A program made the translations under genes and the position numbers. A DNA stretch of 64,000 nt, taken from the NCBI RefSeq assembly GCF_963662255.1, contig NC_085046.1, forward strand, positions 98,225,324 through 98,289,323, given 5' to 3'. This DNA is from Cinclus cinclus (taxonomy: Eukaryota > Chordata > Aves > Passeriformes > Cinclidae). The notes beneath the pieces were generated by a model that saw only the letters and a list, made by a program, of their open reading frames with translations, had not been told where the DNA came from and made no database searches. Positions 1 through 12,690 of the stretch are shown here, piece by piece; the stretch's first letter is position 1, and each line of letters begins with the position of its first letter.

Positions 1-3000
1 AAGACATCTGAAGCAGAGCACTGCAGGTAGAGCCTCTCAGTCTGCTGAAATACAGAACTGGTATTACAGGATTACATAAGTAGCATGGCTGTGCCATTGA
101 ACGAAAAACTGCCATGAGGGCTGCCTAATTTACTGATGTTGTCATCACCTTCACTAACCTTCCCCTTCTGTAATGGCACATGTTAAGGATCAATGCTCTA
201 TATTACAGAAAGAGATCAAAAAGCTACATGTTCTGGTTCAGTATCCAGCCATAAGTCTTTCAACTCCATTATCACTTCTAATAATGAAATTACATACAAG
301 TTGTCTTTTAATGCTTGGGCTTGTGAAATTGTCCTCACTTTAAGTTCCTGGCATAAAACCTTCTCCAATACCTATCTAGCTATGAGAGAAGAGGACTTCT
401 GGTAAAGAGGAAAAGAGGAAATTACACAGTAGCTGTGCAGGCTGATGAAATCAACCAGGAAAAGGCAGAAGACATTAGGTTATCCTTTTGGACAATTCTT
501 CCTGTGTTCCTCCATCTCACCATTCTTCCCAGAGACACTTTAGCCCTGCATGCTAAGGAGGGAACCTTTGGATTTTCAGTCATCTCTGTTATTCAGGATA
601 ATCCACATAAATTTTAGCATGGAAAGCCCACAGTGACTATCCAAGGAAAAATCATATGCTATATTGGGACTGAACAGAGCAAGTTGAGATGGTAAAGTAA
701 TACCTGTGCAGCACAACGGAAGCATCACTTCCCCAAGATCTATTCAATATATAAAGTAAGTAAGCAGGACTTAATTATTTTGTCTGTTCATTCATTCCAT
801 TTGCAGCACTTGTGGTAGGAAAATATTTGACAGGAATGGCATGTCCCATTTTACTTAAAAGGTCAACTGTTATCAATTTTCATAGCACAGAAAAGCAGAG
901 AATTCCTGAGATAGATAAATATCAGAAATACCACAGATTTGCTTTTTCCCTTTAATAAATGGCCTTCTGGGAGTATATAAAACAACAGTGCTTCAAAGAT
1001 TATGATAAAAGTAAAGACAACACAAATAGAAAGGGAGGAAAAAAACTATAACAAAGGGGAAGTTTCGTTCTAAATTACTATGCTGTCTGTTTTCCACACC
1101 GAGGCCACAAAGACAGATGAAAAATGATAGTTTGCTTTGTTTGAATGTTTTTTGTTTTTTTTTCCCAAAACTATTGGGGTGGAAAATGAACAAAAATCTG
1201 AAGAGATTTTTCCTGTGGGTACTCTCAGCCAGGAGCTTACTTGCAGAACAGACGTGAACATTTACCTTGCAAAGGATGTTTGGAAGGAAAAAAACACAGA
1301 CTGAAGCTGAGCAGATAGCCCTAGTCCCTGTGGGTGCCTCTAGAAGCAGCAGGAGGGTCAGATCCCTCCATGGAATTACACCTGACTAACCTCCATCTTC
1401 ACTATGTGCAAGTGAGACAGCCCAGCCCTTTTAACCCAGATTTAGCTTTGTAATACCACCCCATGTCTTCTCAACTTCCCAAAATGCCAATAAAATCCCC
1501 AAAGTTCAGTCTGAGTTTGAATGAGTGGCCAGCACTTCAACAGTACTCACTGCCTTAAAAGTATTTTAGCAAAGATACTTTTTATTCAACTCAGTCGAAA
1601 TTTGTCAGCCACATCTGAAATTGTCAGGCTATGAGTCTGTGAAAAGAGCCCTACTGATGACGGCGTCTGTATGGCCTGAGACAAGGACACACCACAGATA
1701 AATACAGTATGCAAGCAAATCTGTCACCTTATTGATGTCTTCACCAACACCTTTGAAAAGCAAAACACTAACCTAAAACCCCAGTACCCTTCCCAATCCA
1801 GCCTCCTTCCCTCCAAAATGAGAAGACTGGAAAAAACCTACCCACTCTCTATGCTAATAATAACATGAACTTGTTATATGGGTGCTTTAATAACGCTTTC
1901 CCCACCCTGCCTCTAAGCTCTCTTAAAACTTGTAAAACCTGCAAATTCTCTTAAATTATCTAATTTTATAGGAAAAGCTTAAGTTCAGTTGATTTTTTTG
2001 GTATGCCCCTCATTCTGTACTACTCCAGGAAATAATAATGCAAATATTAGTTTTTATCCACTTTTGCCCATATTTGAAATTGAATCCAACAGATTTATTT
2101 ACCTTAAAACAGTCAGAAGTAGGTAAAATTGTGTTGAAAGGCAATGATTGAAAGATCTGGGAAACTACATGCTCTTAGTTCACTTATTTAACATTTTTTT
2201 CTTGATTTTACAATCTAGAAAATGCAGGTTAGGACTTACACTTTACTTATTCTTACATTATAAATAAAAAACAACACTCAGGGCATCTTACCAGTTCAAA
2301 GTGCTTTCTTTGGGAATTACCAGCGAGCCTCTCAAAGTTATAAACAAATTTCTTGGGTTTGTGCTCAGTCAAAAGTCTCTGTCTTTTATTTTCAGTCCTT
2401 CATATGTTAGTGAGATCTCAAGAAGAGTTCAGCTCAGCAAAAAGCTTGAAACTGCCCTGTAACTATACCTAAATTCAGAGCCATTGGAAAAGGAGAGTTG
2501 GTTTGGATCCAAAAAAAAGCAGTGAAGCCAGCTATCAATCAGCATCACACATGGAGTTCAAAGATATTTTTCACTTCTTCAGGTTTATTTGTGGCTTCTT
2601 TTATTTGTTTGGGGAGTTTTTTCAACTTTTTAATAAGAAAAATTAAACTATTACTGGCAGAGATTTAGTGTCATTATAATGCTTTTGATGAGACCCTTGC
2701 AGCAGAAGACATTAAAAGAAATAATTATAAAAAAACCCCACAACCCACCACACCAAAAAAAGCCCAAAACTGTGGATGTCTGACAGTTATGTAACAAAAC
2801 CAAAAAAGTATCAACATAACGTTCAAGTTCTACATTTACTACACCTTTTTTTTTTGCCAATGTATACCCATGGAAACTTCAATTACAAGACTGTACACAG
2901 CTTTTCAAATATTCAAGATAATAGCATACATTTTCCCCTAATTTTAGGTGTTTACATTTCAAATAATTTAAAACTGTTCTGTACTATTTTTTTCTTCAAA

Positions 3001-4629
3001 TAGATTCCATTAACGTCATTTACAAGGAAAATATGGATTAATGCATTTCACAAAAACACATTACCAAGCAATAGTAAACATTCTGCAGAAAACAGAAGCC
3101 AGCTATGCTTCTAGCTCAATAAGCATCACAGTTAACTGCCTCACCTCCTACATTGCTTATCTGGTAGAGGACAGTGCTTATCCAAACAGTTTAATGCATT
3201 AAACAGTTGAATGTTTCAGCCCTTCAACTGAACATAACATACGCTGTGCTGACCGACAGAAAAGAATTGTCTATGGTTCAGTCCACAATCTGATTACATG
3301 TTAAGCACCTCCCAAGTGGTGCTCAGAATTACATCCGAGATTATTAAAATTCATATCATAGAGAGCAAAGACCTACATTTTAAAAGAAGAGAATAAAAAA
3401 AGGTACCAAACTTCTGTCACCTCTGACTCCTATTATGAGTAAAATTAATGGAACTCCTCCAGAGGTTTCTCCAGAGTCACATGAGAAACAGGCCCTGCTG
3501 CCTTAATAAAAAAAAAAAAAAATATGGATTTGGGAAAACAAAAAAGGATATCCAGAAGGAAGGCTGCAGTACACCTCAGGTATAGATGTGAAGCCCTATT
3601 AAACAAACATGAAAACACTGAAAAAATAAGGGAAGAACTTGTTTGACTGAGGTGAATAGGAATCCTACTACATTATTTACAAGGAATAGGATTTTACCCT
3701 GCATGATCATGTATTTAAAGTGTCAGCATGCAGATACCCACGAGGACAGAGCTAGTGCTGAACATGGAATTAACACTGGTATTTCACAACTCTTGAATGA
3801 TTTGCCATGTAACCCTACCATCCCCCAAATGCTGCCTTCCAACCAGAATTGCCTAGGGCTTTGTAAAATTGAATAGTGGCAGGGAGAGAGTATTCCCCAT
3901 TACAGCTCCATTTGCTTGAGTGTTTCTGAAGCCTTTTTATCTCACAGCCCTTAAAAGCTGGAGGAAGGTCCCTCCTTCCTGGATGTGCAGTTAGATTGGC
4001 ACCCTGCAAAGCATCCTGAACGTAAAGCAGCACAAGACTGGCCTCCCGAGAAGCAGAGCACTCTGCAGGGTTTGGTCACATCTTCCACTTCATTTGATGA
4101 GAAAAGTGAGTTGTGCCAGCTTTTTGCTTGCTGCAGCTTCCTCACCAAGCAGAAAAAAAAAAAATAAAAAGAGGGAAAAAAAATACATCCTCTCTACCCA
4201 AATCTCGGTCTTCTCTGTCTCTACCTGCCTGCAAAGGATTTGAAATAAGAGCACCAATGTTTATAAGAGGACAAGAAGGGGAGGAAGGTGACTGCTGTTC
4301 ACTTCAGAGTGGTGCTACACATAATATGTTAAGACACAGAAAGAAATTCACTTCTTCACCTTTTTGCTCCCCTGTGTGGGAATGAAGCTTCGGTCATGAT
4401 TGCACCTCAGAAGCCACACAATGAAAAGCCTCTGCAGTAAGAAGGTTAGGAACTGGGCACATCTTATCTTACAAGATGCTCAGCAAGGACTGTGTTTCCA
4501 GGAAGATGGGCTTTATTTTGTAAGTGAAAATTTTTATCTGCTTTTCCTACAAAATGGATTGCTGGTACAAATTCCTGAGCCAACAATTCATACTTCTGAT
4601 ACAAAAGCAGGCTGGGCACAGAATGTTTC

Positions 4630-4634
<5 letters not shown>
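1..4634. other. noncoding AT-rich stretch
   Basis: No gene recognised. All open frames are under 100 codons, lack codon bias or splice context, and overlap one another on both strands. Contains only short A/T runs, for example a run of A near 3.51 kb and an A-rich patch at 4.15-4.19 kb. No CR1 or LTR similarity noticed. Confidence 0.6.

Positions 4635-4663
<29 letters not shown>
4635..4663 (+). repeat. poly-A run, 29 A
   Basis: An uninterrupted run of 29 A follows GGGT. It could be the tail of an old retrocopy or a plain homopolymer. No recognisable retroposed gene or SINE precedes it, and no obvious target-site duplication was seen. Confidence 0.85.
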
Positions 4664-4665
<2 letters not shown>

Positions 4666-7600
4666 TTGTGTTTTGGAAGATATCTTCTTGTGAATGCTAG
4701 GACTCTTGCGAAGAACAGGAAAGAGCAGACTGTGAAGCTAAAAATAACCACATGCATGCAAATATCATGTACTATAGCACTACCACAGCATTTTTGGCCA
4801 TAATATTGCAATCGACTGAATATGAGAATTACTACAGATCAAAACTAGTCTTCACTCCAGTATTTCAAGACACTTATTTTCCAGGAGAGAAACTCAAATT
4901 TGCAAGCCACACTTATTTTTTTTTATCAGTGGGAAAGAATGCCAAATCGGCGATTTCCTGAGCCGCAAGAGAAACTCCAACCTGGGGACCAGTTTGCCTA
5001 AAAGACAAACCCACACAGACAACCAGCAGCTGTGTGGCATCAGAATGGATACTGCTACATAACGTAAAACTTCACCAAAACTTTCAAGACCACTGTAATA
5101 CAAGATGACATTTCTGATTCCAGTACACCTTTCTTAAGGGTTAAATTTTACAAAATACCAGTCCCAATTCAAAAAGGCACCTAAACAAAACCGTAGCTGC
5201 AATCATGAAAGCAGTTCCCTATTTAACTTGATTTTTCAGTTGGCATGATTAAATTCTATGTGCTTAACTGCATTAACACAAGCATCAAGGTTTTGTCTCA
5301 GTAGGATGAATTAAGTAAGCTGAAATTCATTGCACTGGTATATTTGAAGCAGTGGATTTCAGATTACTTCATCTCTTTTTCTGTAAGCATGCTGTATTGC
5401 CAAAAGCTGTCACTCCCTTGTTTTCTATGCATTTGCTGTATTTTAATGAGAAACTCTATTTATTGATTCTGATATTACCGAGAAAATGGGTTTTCCTTTC
5501 AATAAGATGATTACACATAAATGTTACATAGAAACACAAGAGGGGGTTTTGTTTTGTGGGCTTTTTTTCTTTCCCCTGCATAATTGCTGAAGGCAGCGTA
5601 TTACCCACTAGCACAAGGCAGCAAATGAGCTAAGTCCCAGATTCACAGCTGTGCTCAGTGTGCTCCATGTGCAGCGACGGGCACTCACAAGGAACCATTT
5701 GGGATGCCCTGATGTAAAAGGGCTGGCTCTGTACTGGACCTGTGCCCATCGCAGGCGAGGTAAAGCCACAAGGCTGTGCTGTGCACAGAGGACAGCGAGG
5801 CCCCCAAGGTGCCAATCTGCCAGCCAGGCAATGTCAAAGAAAAGCAGTAATGCAGACATGTTCTCCTTTTCACTCATCACACCCACAGACGCCTGATTCT
5901 TTCTCTCTTGCTTTCAATAAAGCTGAGTTTTAGGGAGCAAACAACATAATACAGTTCTTTTTTTCTGGGACTAGCTGTTAACTCTTAAGAAAAAAATACT
6001 CATCATTCTTTTCAAAAAAGAATACTCATCATTATGTTCCTCTGTTTTAAAACCTAGTATAAGTAAAAAATATTTTCTTTTTATCAGTGGTGGTGAAACA
6101 TTTCCATTACTGTACTCTGTTAAACAAGCAGTCCTAATATGTAGAGCTCTTAAAGAAAATTGCAACAGGAACGTTGCACTCTTACGAGAATGCAGTGTGT
6201 TGCTGTTCTGGGCTAACAGAATTACAATTTTTAGGTGGCAGCATATAAACACATCAAAAATCAAGCATCTGAACCCTTCAAAGTTTATTTAAATGCCCTA
6301 CCTTTCCTACATAGAGTGGGTCTGTACCCATGTATTCTTCCAGCACAAAGAATTGATTCCACACCCAGCTGCGTTTGGTTCTCGTCCTCCCTGCTTGAAA
6401 ATAGGGCTTTGACCTGGACCTTGTGAGCTCTGCTTGATTCATCCCAGAAAGACACAGGAAAAGAGCTAGTATCTGAAGAAAATGGCAAAACTCCACTTTG
6501 CCCAACTTCATCTTTTTTCTTTTTCTTTTTCTTTTTTTTTAATTCTTATTTTCTTCGGTGAAGGAAAAAACCTTGACCAAAGCAGGCACAATTCCAGTTG
6601 TCTCAGTAGCTCTAGCCTCCGGCAGGGTATCAGCTGGGAGTCCAGAGATAATAATTTGCAGAGTGGTCGATTGGAAGATGTCACCACTGTTGAACAGCCT
6701 TCAAAGAAATGGTGTAATGGGTACCTAGCCAGGAAAAAGACAAGAACTGTTGTCAGAATTTTTAATTTTTTCAGAGAATGCAAATTCTTTGCAGCTTTCA
6801 CATCATGCATCAAAACTGTTTATTACTTTTCTCCTCATCAGCACCAATGAATTTACATAAATCTCTCTGAATTTATAGCATACTTCTTCGATGGCATTAC
6901 GACTGCTGATACAACTGCATTTATAGCCATAAAGTTTTATCCTAAATGTTCTCTTAATGCACCATTTTTTTCCAGTATAAATGCAAAAACTGTTTAAAAT
7001 AATCAGAGTAAGTGTAGTTATTTGCAGTCATTTGGTTTGGTATTTTCTGTCTTCTATGGTCTACTTTACTTGCCATTACTATGATATAATTGTAAACCAG
7101 CTACAGGCAGCAAGTTGTATTAATGGCGGGGACACATCCCAGCTTAACTCTCTCCCATATAAATCAAAAGTAAAATGAAGGAGCATAAGATAAATCAGAA
7201 CAATTTGATTGATTCTTAGTCACAGCACACCAGATGATATGATTTGTTCTGATCTCAACCTGACCTGGTGAAAAGCCCTGAGTCTCCCCACTCAATTTCA
7301 CTACATTCCCAAAGCAAATGTCACGCACTGTAAGAAACATGTTAGACTACTTTATATATTTATACAGAAATATGCCCAGAAAGATCAGAAGATAATGTCA
7401 TTTTGTATTTTCCATGAAACCTTGATTTAATAGGAAATGATTTTCAGCACTAACACATGTAAATCGGTTTTTATTTAAAAATTTAATCATTTAATAACTC
7501 ATAGGACTTACTAATAAAAAATTTATTTATTTTTAGAAACACAAACTTCAATACTTAACCAAGACTCTTTTCTGCTTTTTATGACTGAGAGCCTTCTCTG

Positions 7601-9385
7601 CCCATGTAAAAATGCATAATTAATGTAACGTTTTCAAAAGTTTAAATTCTATCATTCAGAACCAAACATAGCTTTGCTTTTTGGGAGAATCACCAGGTAA
7701 GCAAACCTGTCTCTTAAACAGACATCCTCCTTTTCCAAGTGTCATAAGGGAGACAAGAAGCATTTACGAAGTGCCAAACATGAAGTGGAAATAAGGGTGA
7801 AATTAAAATAGATAACAGCATTAATTTGGAGTGAACTGCTGCTACTTAGGAAGCCACAGAAGAAAGAAGATTTCATCCTTTTTACTTTTAATTAATCTAA
7901 AAAGGCTAGACATTAAATCACACACACATTAAACACTCTGGACTGATTATCATAGTCCTACTCATTACTACTAAAACTGAGTGAAATGCGATATCCACTA
8001 TCTGTTTTCAGTATGACAGGCTCTTTCAGCTGCAGAACGCCTATGCATCGTGCTGCCAAAGGTACCTAGAGGGCAGAAACATGAAACAAATAAAAAGCTC
8101 TTCTGATTACAGACTGTATTTAAAGCCTTTTTATAGTAATCCCTTCTGTGGTACTGCCCTGCACCAGAAAGGCTTTGCTTAGAGGCTGGTGGGATAAACC
8201 ACAAACCCACTGAGCGTGTTCGCTAAGCAGCAGCAATTTGAAAGCTTCCATATAGGAAAATCCAATGTCTCCCTACAGGCAAAATGAAGAGAATAGGCAA
8301 GCCTTACCTAAAGACCCTAATTTTGAAAACATGACGCTACAGTTATAAAAGACATCACTCCAACATGGACCAAAATTCTTCTCACAGCAGGATTAACAAG
8401 CAGGTGTCATCCTCGTTAGAAGAGCCTAGTTTGAAATGATTAATCCCAACTAGTCATAGCTCAGTTTTGATCTGGCCCTTTGGGTAAATCATGACCATAT
8501 GACAGTAATTACTGAGAGGGCTGCCAACGAGTGTTAAGGAAATAGCTGAGCTTTCCCTGTGATATGTTCACTTCCTACTGCTCTGTTCAACTACGGTAAG
8601 TGTTGTTTGTAGTAGAGGCTGTTTATGCATCCTTGATTTCCCCTCTCTGTGTCTAAGTTACATCATACTAAAGACATCTGATATTGATAAACTGTCAGTT
8701 TATTTCAAAGAGGCAGCAGATTGTTATTTAACAGAGATAAAAATACAAAATAGATTTTCTTAAGAAATGTCAGTAAAACATTTACAATATGTTAGAGTCT
8801 TTTCACTAAGCAGTTTGAAATGTCTTGTTCTTGCTCAGAACAGACATTTCAAACCTGGAATTGCTCTAACCTTTATCTCGAACAGTGTTCTCTTATATCC
8901 TTTCTTTTACACCTGCAGGAAAGTATGAAAGCCACCATATGGAGTGCCATGGTCCCGAGCCACACGCCACAGCACAGAACTGAAAAATGCACCCAAAATA
9001 CCAACTGAAAAACAGTCCATATGCTAGACAGCACAATCTGATGAAAAGCAGAATACTCACACCTCCTGGAAAAAAAAAACGTTGTTGTGGTTTACTCATT
9101 CTCAAATACTTTCACCACATAGACTCCAAAATTCCAATTATTTTTATTCAGCTGTGTGGAAGCACTTTCTGCTCTAAAATACTCTTCCCTCCATTTTTTC
9201 TCTTTTTCAAGATAAATCTTCTTATTCCACTTAGAGCTTTTTTTTAAAGGTTTTTATTTATAGTTCTTCAAGCATGCTGCCTTTTATATGTGATACCTCC
9301 AAAAGCAGAAGTCTCTTGTATTTAAAATCCATTCTGTTTTGAGAATAACTCTTTATTAAATTGCATTTCATTAACATTCTTACTG
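4664..9385. other. noncoding stretch
   Basis: No gene supported. Slightly GC-richer patches at 5.63-5.83 kb and 6.56-6.71 kb are open in several frames on both strands but have no credible pair of splice sites. The rest is AT-rich and unremarkable. Confidence 0.5.
5987..6032. repeat. short direct duplication (ATACTCATCATT)
   Basis: The 12-mer ATACTCATCATT occurs twice within about 45 bases, separated by a short T/A-rich spacer. It is probably a small slippage duplication. Confidence 0.6.
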
Positions 9386-9427
9386 AGATAGACAGATAAT
9401 TGGATAGATTTGATAGACAGATAGAGA
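9386..9427 (+). repeat. imperfect GATA/GACA microsatellite
   Basis: GATAGACAGATAATTGGATA is followed by further TAGA/GACAG units. This is a degenerate (GATA)n tract of about 40 bases. Confidence 0.7.
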
Positions 9428-10500
9428 CATATTTTATACAGTTTTTAAAATTTATTTTGTCCAAGCATAACTAGCACTTCAACATCACCTGTTCTACCAC
9501 GTCCATAAGTATGAAGTCCACAAGACCACAGAAGCAACATCACGGCATTCATAAAACTGAAAACTAAGAGGTACTGTTGGTGGTTTTTTCCTCATTAAGG
9601 CATATCTTGGTTGTTCAGGGTTGCACTTGCAGCAGTGGATAAAACTAACACTGACAGCAACAGAGGGTATTCAGTGCTCTGATTCCAGTGTCTTCACTGT
9701 CATCTGTGTTTACTGACTTGAGTGTGACGGTAAAACTGACCTGCAACCACCTTGTACATTTGTTTAAAGATGCTCTTTTATGAAATGCTATCTTTCTGCA
9801 CAAACAAGATTCAGTTTACAAAACTGAGAAATATTTACACTTGTAATTGATATCATTAACTACTTTAAAATAAAAGTGTACCTTTACATCTTTATTCTGA
9901 TCTCCCAAATGCTACTCCCTTTCCCAAAGAGGTGTAAACCTAATCACATCTCCTCATTCACACTTTGCAAACCTAAAAAGTAACTTAGGCCCTTAAAAAT
10001 AAAATAAGATGCTAGTGTATTTAAAGCCTTAAGCTCTAGCTTTCACATCTAAGCTTATTCTCTCTATTTGCTTTACCCATAGTCCTGGAAATTACAAATA
10101 TAAAAATACAAAGTAAAAGTACTGGTGAGTAATTTGGAGAGTATGTTATGTGATCTGGACAGTGCAGGTGGCGTGTCTTAACTGAGCAGTAACATGTTGT
10201 CTAAGTCAACAGCTGAAAGAATAAAAAAAAAAAAGCCAAAACACAAACCCCAAAAAACTAAATATAAAAAAATCCACTAGATAGCTAAACATTCATGTTT
10301 ATGTTCTTAAATAGCTGGCTGATATATAAAACTTCAGACTGAAGAATACACATTTGAAAAAAAATAACTTCTTCATTCAATACACATCACAAACCTTACG
10401 TTTTTTCCCATCTTCTGTAAAAAAATTAAAATATATTTAAGCCACAGTATATTGGGTAAACTGCTAATCTTAAAAATGTTACTACTCTACTTTGCCAAAA
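9428..10500. other. noncoding stretch
   Basis: AT-rich, with no gene or repeat family recognised. An A-rich patch lies near 10.22-10.27 kb. Confidence 0.5.
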
Positions 10501-10680
10501 CAATCTGCTAGTGTCAGAGAGACACTATTATGCTCTGTCTCCAAGGGGCAATCTTGATTTGTTGAAAACATTCAGATCATGAATAAGATCCTCAGCTTAA
10601 AGGAATAGTCCCCCACACTGCAAGCAATTAAGGGTAATTTACACCCACTGAAAATCTCTCTGAATATTTTGCTTCAGTCC
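10501..10680. promoter_or_regulatory. possible conserved noncoding element
   Basis: This stretch has mixed composition and no simple repeats. It contains homeodomain-like cores (GCAATTAAGG, GGTAATTTAC) close together. The call is an inference from texture only; conservation was not tested. Confidence 0.15.
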
Positions 10681-11357
10681 ATAATTTCTATAACAACTCA
10701 TCAAGTCCAGTGTTCATTGTTTTTGTGTCACAATGAGCACCAGTAGATAAGGGCAAGTTTTCAGTCTCAGAGATACCGTCTTGGAAGCCCTCCTTCCCCA
10801 CGTCTGTGATTCCCCCAGTCCCACAGAGCAGTTTGCTGAAGGTTCCTGAGATTGTCTTTGCACCACCTAACCTTTGCAGCCAAAATGCAAATTCCTGCAG
10901 ACTTCTGCTCACACATTGCTACCAGTGTCACAATGCCAGCTTAATCTATGAACCATTATCATTTTCCTGTCAACCTCTTCAACCCAACAGAATTTTGTCC
11001 TTCAGCATATTTTGTCCTAAAGTGTTTCTAATATGTAAAATACTTCAGGAAGAAGTGGAAATCCAAACCCTTTTCCATTACTCAACTCCACTGATCTGGA
11101 TTGTATTACTCTAGTTTGCAATCTGTCAGCCACTCACTGAAGTTGTAACTGAAGAGTTTACCACGCCTATTTTACTGCCTTCTCTTCCCTCACCCTCCCC
11201 CCTGCCCCATTATTCTCCTCTTATCAAACTGCTTCAATTTTTTATACCATTGCAGAATTTACCGCGCAAATATGGACCTCACTGACTCTGAGCAGCCACC
11301 CCTTGCTAGTAAATCTTGCATTAGCTTGGTCAACAATGCACAGTTATCCCATGGGTT

Positions 11358-11455
11358 GGGGTTTTTTGTTTTGTTTGTTTGTTTGTTTTTGTTTTTGGGG
11401 GGGTGGTTGTTTTATTTTGGCTTTGGGGTTTTTTTTTTTGCTTGTTTGTTTTTTA
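11358..11455 (+). repeat. T/G-rich low-complexity tract
   Basis: Runs of T broken by G (TTTG units, a GGGGGGG block, then more T runs) over about 100 bases. The 74-codon frame across it (from 11272) encodes F/L/G-rich low-complexity sequence and is not a gene. Confidence 0.85.
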
Positions 11456-11559
11456 TCTATTTTAGTCATTCCGTAAAATCAGACCCAGGGTGTTGAAATA
11501 ATTCCAAGGGTGACTGTCACCACTGGATCTTGAACCATGATCCCTTAAACAAAGTAGAA

Positions 11560-12180
11560 TCAGCAGGTGAGCCCCCTGACAGCTGGACTGACCTCACTAA
11601 AATATTTATGCTTTGACATTCAATTTTACAATGCCCATTGGACAGGGTGTTACATTTAGTGGCAGAGAAAATTCCCCTTTGTTACAAGCCTACAGCTCCT
11701 CCATGTCACACATCCTAAATATTACAGGAGACTCCTTCACAGGCACATGAACGGGAATTTGATCCTTGAGACAAAAAGGTTTTGAGAAGATTACATGTCT
11801 AATTATGGTGTCAATTGCAATGTCTGGTTATCACTTTTTTCAGGGAAAGAAAAAAAGAAAAGGAGGGTGCCTTGGAGCAAGTGAGGTGGGGACCCTGTGA
11901 TGAAATGAAGCTCTGCAAGTCAAGGCAGTACGATGAAACCTATTAACTCCCTGTGCCAGATGACATTACAACTACAGACCACAACCTCCTGCCGCTAACT
12001 GGCCTAAATATTCACATGGGAGGTCTGTAAATGTAGTGCACATCCTACAGTCTGCATCTGGTTATCAAGCAAAAAAACTATCACTGCTCCAAACATATGG
12101 CGCTGTTACACTAAACTGGCTCCAATACCCTCTGACTCAGGTGAAAGGACCTGATGAGACGACAGAAAAACACTAGGCAC
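11560..12180. promoter_or_regulatory. possible regulatory block with homeodomain and related motifs
   Basis: Between the T/G tract and 12.2 kb the sequence is repeat-free and of balanced composition. It carries TAATTA (11800-11805) next to a CAATTGCAAT stretch, two CTGGTTATCA motifs (near 11824 and 12058) and CTAAATAT/AAATATT cores. This resembles vertebrate intronic or intergenic enhancers, which is an inference. The nearby CpG island at 15.3-17.1 kb would be the obvious target. Confidence 0.25.
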
Positions 12181-12379
12181 ACTGCAATAAATTATATAGC
12201 TTTTAAAAAATGCATAAAGAAAACCAGGTAACAGCTTTTGGTCTTTTATACTGCTCTGCAGTTGATCATAAGATTGCACATGTCTAGAGTGTTAAATTGT
12301 TTGGGTTGTTGGTAAGTTTGTTTTGCTCCCCAAGCAAAATTAACAAAAGAAAGATTTTTTTTTTTCTAATATCATTATC

Positions 12380-12690
12380 TCCATGTGAAAGAGTTTTATT
12401 GCTTTTTCACCCGGCCACAGTGCATTTGAAAAATCTAAGTTGCTGAGAAGGATTATGCTAATTTGATCAGTTATTGAAAAGAAACGCCAGCAGTGTTTGT
12501 GGATCTGGGACCAATCAAGACAAATATTTAAATTTCAACAAGCTCAATTTCTGCTGCCTCATTTCAGCTGAAGAGTACGTCACATAATGCCTAGGGATGA
12601 CTTTCTTGCAGAACTGCTGAATTCCCAGAGGAGGCACTCCTGCATTACTGCTTAGCGTTAAGCCTGGTTTGAAAGGGAGAACTGAAGTAA
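12380..12690. promoter_or_regulatory. possible enhancer-like conserved element
   Basis: Repeat-free stretch containing an octamer variant ATGCTAAT (12455-12462), a CCAAT motif followed by an AAATATTTAAATTT core, and a CRE-like TACGTCA (12576-12582). The density of distinct developmental-type motifs with no coding potential suggests a regulatory element, about 2.6 kb from the CpG island. Cross-species alignment would be needed for more. Confidence 0.3.

Noticed and set aside
6564..6714. Possible internal exon after a strong pyrimidine tract (6510-6541) and AG
   Set aside because: The stretch is open in several frames, but there is no good donor (only ATG|GTGTAA), no recognisable protein and no neighbouring exons.
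8919..9010. Possible exon after TTTCTTTTACACCTGCAG
   Set aside because: The acceptor-like site is good, but the frame stops quickly, no donor follows, and the peptide is unrecognised.
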